From NCBI GenBank assembly GCA_033297205.1, contig MU859189.1:36468-100467 (forward strand): a DNA stretch of 64,000 nt. Reading direction: 5' to 3'. This DNA is from Pseudoneurospora amorphoporcata. Its lineage: Eukaryota > Ascomycota > Sordariomycetes > Sordariales > Sordariaceae. This document shows positions 56,462-64,000 of the stretch, piece after piece (position 1 is the stretch's first letter; the number at the start of each line of letters is the position of its first letter). The notes beneath the pieces were generated by a model, which was not told the origin of the DNA, made no database searches, and saw nothing but the letters and a program-made list of their open reading frames with translations. The position numbers and the translations under genes were made by a program.

Positions 56462-58633
56462 CTATTGCCACAAAAGCCTCGAATTCCTCCTCATCTCATT
56501 CCCATCCGGCGCACCCGCCTGCGTCGACGTGCTAGCCGTCGCCGTGGCCGCCTCGACCGTCCAAGGCTCCGGTGGTAGGCCGTGTCTTGCGGGAGTGAGA
56601 GCGGGAGCATATTCTGATTCAGGGGTAGCTGCTTGAAGAGGAGATAACATCGGAGATGGAGAGGGATGATGATGGTGAGGAAGAGGGGGGGGAGGGGTGT
56701 GGTGGTAATGCTGCTGCTGATGTTGTAGGATTGAAGACGCTGAGGATGCTGATGGTACAGGTGAGCCAGGTTCCTCGCTTGGTTGCTGTAGAGCGCCACG
56801 GCAAAAAACCCCGCCTGACTGGGATCGGTATTCCGGCCGTGAGTCGAAGCCGTGTTGTTGCGCTTGTGGCGCGTAAGGATATGCGCCTGGGGTGTGTTGA
56901 CGTTGGGCTGATGCAGGACCAGCTCCAGCACCACGACAGGTACACCCGCTTCCACTTCCACTTCCACCAGGGAGCGCTTGTTGTCCAGGGGAATATTCCA
57001 GCGGGGACGGTGGCCTTGCCGCCGCCGCGAGAGATCGTCCGCCGTTGTTAGGGTTATAGTATAGCCTGCAGTTTTCGAGATGTTGATTTAATGCCCGACT
57101 GTCCCCTCGTCCTGGATATCGACCATCCGCCGCCGGCGAGTGCGCGTCATCTCTCGGGGGGAACCCATGCGCGTAGTTGGCAATATTGCCGTTGATGCCC
57201 ACCAGCGCCCAAGCAAAGACGGCAACATCGCGAATGGACCGCATCAGCTGGTCCATCGGCGGGCCACCGGCTGCCCTCACCTTTTCTTTAAGCGGCATGT
57301 GCTGAGGTAATAAGGGGGGTCTGAATATGTGTATGAGTTCTGGTGGCACAGAAGGCTCAATTGGACGGAGACCCCATGGCGCAGCGAAGAGGCCGTTCTT
57401 GTAAGTGAAAACTGGTACTGGTTGAGGTACGTGCTCGGGCGCCTGTGGCCGCGCCCTCCGGAGCACCACGACAAGCCCGTCCGAAGTACAAGACACAACT
57501 GCCTCCAGCTCAAAACTGGAGGGTCGACGGTCTCTGTCTCTTTCCCTCGCTTCGCCCCTTCCGTCCCCTAACCCTGACGGCTTGTCGTCAATATCCATCT
57601 GGTCATCGTCCTGTCTGACGACCTTGCCTTTTGAACCTTTAGCCCTGCTTCCCAAATACTCCACCTCATCGTCGTCCTCGTCATTTTCCTCATCTGAATC
57701 TTCCTCATCTTCGTCCTCGTCCTCCTCTTCATCCTCGTTTTCACCATCTGTGCCTATGCGTGGATCCCGAAACCAAAAGCGAAGGTATGCAATCGACTCA
57801 TTGGCCTTTGCACTCTCCAACACCTGAATAGCCTCCTGCAAGCAGTTCTCCTGAATACACTCGTAGAACGGCTTATCCTTAATCTCCTCTGGGCTTATAC
57901 CAAGGATAGCCTCGACTGCATTGGTGGCGAACATGATGCTGAGGTTCCGAGTGAAGCGGTTGAGGATGAGCGCTGCACGAGGTTCACGGCCGGCAGGAGG
58001 CATTGTGAATTTGGGCGACATGTGCTCGAGCATATGATACCTGGGGTCTCTCGGTGCTGATGAGAATATCCGCTCAATCTGCGGCGCATCCACTTTTCTC
58101 CCTACACGCAAGGGTTAAAACTAGAGTCCATACTGGGTTTCGGGGGGGGAAAACACTTACTCTCGCTCTTCAGACCACCTCGGTAGATACTCGTGCTCGC
58201 CACCAACACATCGTGGACGACAGTAAAACAACATTCGCAGTTAATCCACTTGCCATCTCTCGAGGCGATTCTGGTATAGTGCAGAACAGCTGCCTTGTCG
58301 AGCAGCACGCCCTCCTGATGGACACGGCGGGCTAGTGGCACGTCATCCGGATGAAAGTGGTCAAAGCATGATTTCCCCTTGACCTCGTCTGGATGATAGC
58401 CAAGAATGTCGAGGATGGAGTCGGACGCGAAAAGGATATTCGCCTCTGCTGTCAGGTCTACAACAAAAAGATTGGGAGTCAGTCAAATCATTGTCCAGAG
58501 TCCCGAAATGCTCGTCATCGGGAGAGTGTGCCCGCCATTTCCTCCGATCCGAGCAATCGAGACAGGGCGAAGGGAAAGGTCAATTGAAGTCCAACCCACT
58601 GTGAATAGTCATAAACGTCTGCTCGAGATCCAT
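56462..58633 (-). CDS. Fungal PAS-domain protein with two PAS-like regions
   Basis: Exons 58633-58600, 58457-58161 and 58101-56462 give 656 aa. Introns have donors GTGGGT and GTAAGT and acceptors TTGTAG and GTGTAG. Joins restore MTIH-NLTAEANILFAS and GLKSE-RRKVDAPQ. PAS A spans residues 8-105 (ILFASDSILDILGYHPDEVKGKSCFDHFHPDD then ISRDGKWI-type RIASRDGKWINCECCFTV). PAS B begins near residue 155 (IMFATNAVEAILGISPEEIKDKPFYECI) and is interrupted by a Glu/Asp run of about 30 residues before its final strands (SSFELEAVVSCTSDGLVVVLRRA). The C-terminal half has Pro, Gln and His-rich low complexity. No GATA finger, kinase or LOV-type GRNCRFLQ motif is seen, so photoreception is not supported. It may sense a ligand or act as a regulator partner. 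Confidence 0.85.
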
Positions 58634-61392
58634 GTTGTAGGCGGGTGCTTAATGCCGGCCGCTCCAACGAGCTGGCCTTGCTTGAGCTTCTGTAAGTAGG
58701 ATGACTACAACGATATCGCCATGCGTGAACGGGGGCAGTCGGGTAGGATAGGCAGCTCCAACGCTTGGCTGTGGGGGGATGGAAGCTAGTTTCAGAGAGA
58801 TATGCCCAACGAGAGCCAGGTAGGGGAGGGGCACAGGAACTCTGTACTAAGATAGTAGCAAAGTAGTAGGGCGCTTGTCCTCTGTTGCTAACGCGGTGTG
58901 TGTACCGCGTGAAGGACAAGTAAAGATCCAAGGGCAAACCAAAAGTAACGGAGTTGCAGAGGAGAGAAAGCCCAGGGATGCCCGATGGCAGATATTGGGA
59001 CGCTCTGGACTTTTGCGAACTGGACCGGGGAACCTGGGACCTAGGAAGTGGGCGAGGAAAAGAGTAGCGGGAGAGAGGGTGAGGGAGAGACAGAGTAGGG
59101 CGAGAGCGACGGCGTACGAGCTGGCTGGAGGACGGCAAATGTTTTCTGACTTTGAGTAACGTCAAGCTAACGGCGGTATGATGGTTGACTTGGCAGAGTG
59201 GTCCAGCTCCTTTGGGATGATGTGTGTAGCAGTAGTCACCACTGACTGGGCAGAACACCGGCCACTGCCTGCTTCAGTATGTAAGTAAAAGGATATGAGT
59301 CGACAAGCAGGACAGGACAGGACCTGAACGCGTCGGGCCTGTTGTCTATTGTTGTTGAGTTAGCCGGGAAGGGGTCCGTATTGTGACAGACAGAGAGGCC
59401 TAGAGTAGGACAGAGATGGCGCCGTCACGTCGTCTCGTAGGGTGAGTGGTCCTTATCCGTGCTTGTAATGGTTATGTTGTATACAACGGTTACCGGGACC
59501 GGCACGATGCAGCAGCCGCGCTCTGACCTTTTGGAGGTAATGTTCCACTGCACGGGAATGTCGTCGGTTCGGTGCAGACACAGAGCGAGTCTTGACTGGT
59601 GGTGAGGTCTGGGTGAGGAGGTGGTGACTGCTCCGGTCCAGGGAAGAGCCCAGTTCAAACCGGCTATCTGGCAGGCTAACTCGTGAGTGGGCAATGGTTG
59701 GCTGGCGGGTAGGAGCTTGACGACGGGTCTCAGTCTCTCCAGGGCGACAACGGCCGACGGTTCGGTTCGGAGGTGGGGGAAGAGGGACGCGTCGATTGTC
59801 AATTCCTCTCGCTGTCTAGACTTAACCGTTACTCAAGGTCAAACCTGTCGAAACCCAAAGCACCCAAGGTGGTGTTTGCTGTGTTGCCCCAGGAGTTGGC
59901 TCTGTTGTATCTCGGAGGATGCAGTGTTTGTTTTTTGTTCGAGTGTTGTTGAATCAGAAACTGGGGATGGATGGGAATGACATGCAGCGGCAAATGCTAG
60001 GAATGGAGGAATGGCACTGGCAGTTCAATCTGTTCTGCTTAAACGTGTCCTGCTTCCGACGACAGCACAAGACGAGATACCGGCCAAAGATTGATAGCCC
60101 AGAAGGAAAGGAAAAGTTAAAGTGCAAGCAAGTCCCAAGGTGCAAATGCAATGACGGGCGGCCTGGGCAGCGGAGCGGGCAGGCGGGCACTAACACCCAC
60201 CCCATCTTCGGTTAGGTTGTTAGGTTGTTAAGGTAGTGTGGGTGGAGCTTTCCATCTTTCTATACCAAGGTACCTCTTGACTACATCTGCACTAACAGAC
60301 TTTATTATAGCCATATACGCCAAACAGTTAGCAGTGTTTGTTCACTTGCGGACGGCTGATCAGCCCGAAAGTGAAGAGCCCGCATGGGTACCTAGCTACC
60401 TTGGCCTCTTCTAGTTATGCTTGGTTCGTCAAATAGGGTATCTCCCCCCTCCCCCCACCCCCACGGGCGGTAGTGTAGTTATTATTGCCCTGTTGCGGAT
60501 GCGGATTGTTTCTGATCATGTTTGACGACTAGATGCTTTCTTGTTACTACAGGATGAACGCGAAGTGATCTGGGCAAGATATCATAATTCGGCTTCGGAT
60601 GGCCACTTTTACGTGTTGTCGGATGCTTCGGTACCGGGCTCGCTGTCAACAAGTGGACGTTACGCAGCGAATTCCACCTCACCTGCCTCTATCCTGCTGT
60701 TTTGGCCTCCGTAACGGTTCACGGCAAGACAAAGGATTTGGTATAATGGAACAGAACCGGAGTTGGGCTTCACCGAAGGTAACCTCCACACCTAAGGTCT
60801 CTTCAACAATCCGAGCTAGGTCCCGTTCTAATGCATCGTATCGGAGGTCTTCCGTGTGAATTCCATTCCACTTCGGCGTCTTCTCCGGTTGTCCTCTCTT
60901 CCTATCACGAAGCCATATTTCTCTAGGAGTCGAGGAGACCAGGGAATGTACTTCGCCAGTCTAAAATGCTGGGCATATTTAGCACGTCCTTTTAGAGAGT
61001 TCCATCGACCCCAGTTCTCGCAACGCACGGCACTTATTTGCCTGCCCCCGGAGGAAGATGAGCTAGTTGCCTGCCCCGAGGACAATGGCAAGGATAAGAA
61101 CATGAACACCACACACAAGTATAAGTACAACAACAAACATGAGTTGTGTGAGTCGCTAGAGTCGGTAGGACCGGCCAGAGAAGGTGAGGTGACTCTGAGA
61201 CCATGACACGTACAAGTTGTCGGTCGGGGCAGGCAATAGAAAAATACCCGGCCACCGAGTGCGATGCTGGATCCCTAGTTCAAGCAACGCACAGCTGGAT
61301 GAATTGAAGCGTGGGTATCTATATCTTTTGCAACGTTCTTTGTTCGGACGGCTATAGTCGTCCTCACCTAATTATTCCTTTTCGTTCGGTTA
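58634..61392. other. Gene-free region upstream of the PAS gene
   Basis: 2.8 kb. The first 700 bp are the likely PAS-gene promoter and leader (CT-rich on the minus strand). The remainder has only short overlapping ORFs without recognisable domains. Confidence 0.55.
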
Positions 61393-61504
61393 TTGCTTCA
61401 TTGCTTCATTGCTTCATTGCTTCATTGCTTCATTGCTTCATTGCTTCATTGCTTCATTGCTTCATTGCTTCATTGCTTCATTGCTTTATTGCTTTATTGC
61501 TTGG
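61393..61504. repeat. 8-bp minisatellite, unit TTGCTTCA
   Basis: Eleven perfect copies of TTGCTTCA (61393-61480) are followed by two TTGCTTTA copies and a TTGCTTGG end. Because the unit is 8 bp, every frame of this strand reads the same LLHCFIAS-type repeat, so the ORFs here are repeat artefacts. Confidence 0.97.
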
Positions 61505-62556
61505 TGGATGATAAGCTTATCGATAGCCATTATCAAGAGATTTGGCGACTTATTTGCAAAAACGGAAGGACCTAGTGTATTCTGGGACAGACTGTCTTCG
61601 GCACTGTCGCGAGTTAGCCAATTAGAAGCGGGCTCAAAAAGACGCCCTGACCAGTTGTAGGGCCGTGCCACCCTTGCGACCAATGAGAGTATAGGAAACT
61701 TTTTGCGCAGATGTCTGGCTTAGACGAACTGTCCTTCAATAGGCCGCTCTGGTAGATATAGGTCCCTAAGGGTGTGATCAATAGCCTTTTTTTTGTTGAC
61801 TGTAGTCAGAAAAAGGTACTTTGGATAAAAAAGTCGCACGGGCCTTTGCATTTTTAGTTGCCAAGTCCTTAGCGTAGATTGTCAGTTAGAATAGTGATCT
61901 TTTAGATATTGAAATATTTTGGTTGCAATGCCCTATATTATAGCATCTTTAGTGGTGTTGGCAATCAGAATATTATCAAAAAAGCAGCTTTTTGCTGCTG
62001 ACCCGGGTTAGCAGGATGCGAGCAATGTAGTTGGTTGTAAGGCCAAATGTGGGGGGATTGTGCTGACCCGGATCAGCAACTTGAAAAAGGTACATTGAAT
62101 TCAAAAAAGTTAACCGATCACGATTCTGACCGCGGCTGACCGGCTAACCGGGTCCGCGAATATTAGGGCTACTGATTACTGTCAGATTTACTGGTACGAT
62201 CTGGTTGATTGAACTGTCTAGAAACTAGCTGGCTAGCTGATCTGCTCTAGAAGGTTGGGGGGGTGCTTAGGTATCCTAGAAATGCCAAGACGTGTAATTA
62301 GGTAATTGGGACCCTCTCTGGGACCCTCTATATCAGGGTATAATCTATATCCTACAATCTAATACACTCTCTCACTTATAGACCTCTTTTACTTACTTAA
62401 GGTTAAAAGTAAAGCTATTTATAGATTTCTTATACCTTTAATCTCAGTTTTTCTTTTAGATCTTCGTTGTCAATCTCCTTTAGCCCTAGATTATCTTTTT
62501 TCTAGGGTGGTCTTTCTACTATCTCTAGAAGCTCTTTAAACTTTTTATATTTTAAA
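61505..62556. other. AT-rich region, possible decayed repeat
   Basis: No gene. From about 61780 the sequence is clearly AT-rich with many TA steps (62280-62556 especially), as in DNA altered by repeat-induced point mutation. I cannot identify a parent element. Confidence 0.4.
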
Positions 62557-62634
62557 GAGAAGCGCTACTCGCACGTTGGCAAAACTCTACTCGCACGTGG
62601 ATCCACATTTTTTTCCCATACATAACCCGAACCC
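62557..62634 (+). repeat. Left terminal inverted repeat
   Basis: 78-bp repeat running from GAGAAGCGC to CATAACCCGAACCC, inverted at 63318-63395 with one mismatch. Confidence 0.93.
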
Positions 62635-63317
62635 GCTCGAAGTCTGCCATGGCAGATGTATTCTTTCATAAATTTCGCCAAGCACATCTGGGCATTTCAA
62701 TCTTTCAAGGTTGCTATGCCATGCCAAGCCCAGATTCCAGACTGCAGCGCACGCACCCCCAGATTTGCACCCAGACCCAGTTCTTACAGGGCATTTATAT
62801 AGCGGTCTTACAGGGTACTTAGCGGCACGATCGCACTTTTGCATGTCGCATTCAATTGAGGTCGCCCGATTGAGCTCGATTGAGCTCACTATACTGCACT
62901 GCACTCTACATTAATCTATGCGGGGTCGAGAAGAGGGGGGTCGATGAGACTATAGGGGATGTGAGCGCCACGGTCGCATGCGCCCGTCGGCTGGGTCACT
63001 ACATCGGTCATCTACATCGCGATTAGCTGGGGAAACGCACAGAAAAATGATGGATCATTCCGTACCGTCGACAGATGCTGGCGCTTTGTTTACTTGATGA
63101 TATCTGATAATGCGCGACGTAGTGAATTGAAGGATTACAATGTGGTGATGCATGAAAATCACGAGTTAGACTGCCCAGTCTGGGCTGGTCTGGGCGCCCA
63201 GACCAGGGTGGCCAGTGCAGTACGACTGCAGGGGTCTGAACGTGTACTGGGCTGAAATCTGGGAGCTTGGCGGGCATGGTACGACCCAGACTGGTGCGGG
63301 ACCATGGCAGGTCGCCA

Positions 63318-63395
63318 GGGTTCGGGTTATGTATGGGAATAAAATGTGGATCCACGTGCGAGTAGAGTTTTGCCAACGTGCGAGTAGCGCTTCTC
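63318..63395 (-). repeat. Right terminal inverted repeat
   Basis: Reverse complement of the left repeat at 77 of 78 positions. Confidence 0.93.
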
Positions 63396-63631
63396 TTTCT
63401 TAAACGGGGGTCAAATTGGGAGTTGGCATCGTGACTGGGACGGGGACTGCGGCTACGAGATGTCGCTGTTGTTGCTCCCGTATCTTGAGTATTGCACGAC
63501 GTAGATTAAAACCGGTCTGGAAATTGTACCCTCCCCTCCGTCCAAGAGCCGAGGAGGAGCGTAACCTATAGGATAAGTGGAGGGAGAGAGAGGGTGGCCT
63601 ATAAACAAGGTAGAACACTAACACAAGTGAA

Positions 63632-64000
63632 ATGGAGCAAAACTACACCAATAAAGGAAAAGAGCCTACCATACCAAAGTGCAGCCAGTGCCAGGGCTAG
63701 CGCAACTTTCGGAACACCAAAGACGAGACCCGCATCCTAAACCAACTGTATAAAAGAAATCAAGTTCGTCTACCCCGGGGTGACCGAACAGATTGCCTCC
63801 GATGTCTCCCCCATAACCAGATCGCCCTTGGCAAGGCCTTCCAAGAAAGCCAGGACTACTGCGTCAACCGGTGCCTCCCCGACTGTCAGCACCAACACGG
63901 CCAAAATACTGGAGCGCCTAGCCAACTTCGAAGCCGAGAACGCTACTGTGAAAGAAAAGCTCTGAGACGCACAGGCGCAACGCCGCAAATCGCTTCACTG
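63632..64000 (+). pseudogene. Possible degenerate coding remnant at the window edge
   Basis: From ATG 63632 a frame reads MEQNYTNKGKEPTIPKCSQCQG and then stops at TAG. Past the stop the same frame stays open to about 64000. Another frame, open from before 63780 to a TGA at 63963-63965, encodes TEQIASDVSPITRSPLARP and a short helix ending NFEAENATVKEKL, and stays open after that TGA (DAQAQRRKS). The mix of open stretches and isolated stops suggests a broken gene, perhaps a retroelement gag-type protein, but I cannot name a family and the window ends here. Confidence 0.25.

Larger units (their letters stand above)
62557..63395. mobile_element. Non-autonomous DNA transposon / MITE with 78-bp terminal inverted repeats (possibly Mutator-like)
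   Basis: Terminal inverted repeats lie at 62557-62634 and 63318-63395 and begin GAGAAGCGCTACTCGCACG. They match at 77 of 78 positions; the one difference is T versus A in the run after CCACATTTT. Each contains CTACTCGCACG twice as a direct repeat, a possible transposase-binding arrangement. Past the matched part both ends share CTGCCATGG a few bases further in. The flanking 9-mers TATTTTAAA (62548-62556) and TTTCTTAAA (63396-63404) agree at 7 of 9 and could be a decayed 9-bp target duplication, as made by Mutator-like elements. The interior (about 680 bp) has no ORF over 117 codons and no transposase, so mobility would need help from elsewhere. Confidence 0.88.

Noticed and set aside
57560..57575. 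Another telomere-like CCCTAACCC match
   Set aside because: It is shorter (CCCCTAACCCT) and lies in the coding sequence of the PAS gene, where the amino-acid sequence explains it.
56462..58633. White-collar-type blue-light receptor
   Set aside because: The PAS domains lack the LOV cysteine motif and there is no GATA zinc finger.
61393..61504. CRISPR-like array
   Set aside because: The 8-bp units are contiguous with no spacers, and this is a eukaryotic genome.
61311..61575. ORFs encoding repeated LLHCFIAS
   Set aside because: Produced by the 8-bp minisatellite in all three frames; not a gene.
1..64000. Dispersed 5S rRNA gene of the Neurospora type
   Set aside because: I looked for the conserved 5S start and the GGGTGGGTGACCACC-type internal region and did not find them.

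Overview
This is genomic DNA of a filamentous ascomycete, most likely Neurospora or a close relative in the Sordariales. The evidence is protein genes with short (about 55-130 bp) GT-AG introns that often carry CTAAC/CTGAC-type branch points, long intergenic spaces and 5' leaders, an intron-bearing nuclear tRNA gene, TGACTC elements in front of a histidine gene, and protein families typical of Pezizomycotina. All exon joins given here were worked out by hand from splice signals and reading-frame continuity.

Layout. 1-8 kb: SUV3 mitochondrial RNA helicase (cut by the window edge, minus), a longin R-SNARE (plus), a tRNA-like relic, a short-chain dehydrogenase (minus) and a G-patch protein (plus). 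8-18 kb: three minus-strand genes, a Yip1-family Golgi protein, a CAX-type cation/H+ exchanger with altered motifs, and the HRQ1 DNA helicase. 18-39 kb: five plus-strand genes, a secreted GDSL esterase, a glutamine-rich Snf11-like SWI/SNF subunit, a TBC Rab-GAP, a reticulon and histidinol-phosphate aminotransferase (his-5), with a tRNA-Gln gene between the last two. 39-43 kb: the PP4 regulatory subunit Psy2/PP4R3 (minus). 43-50.2 kb: about 7 kb without a convincing gene. 50-59 kb: a conserved fungal protein of unknown function, ALG5 dolichyl-phosphate glucosyltransferase, and a two-PAS-domain protein (minus). 59-64 kb: gene-free, with an 8-bp minisatellite, AT-rich DNA, and an 839-bp element with 78-bp terminal inverted repeats.

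The genes are mostly housekeeping and do not form one pathway or cluster. A membrane-traffic theme (R-SNARE, Yip1, Rab-GAP, reticulon, ALG5 in the ER) is probably coincidental. I found no CRISPR, phage, biosynthetic cluster or defence system. The most notable observations are: the near-perfect terminal-inverted-repeat element at 62557-63395; a telomere-like AACCCTAACCC motif upstream of three genes in the same orientation; a CAX transporter lacking both conserved GN dipeptides; a GC-AG intron in psy2; and two frame-preserving splice choices in the reticulon gene.
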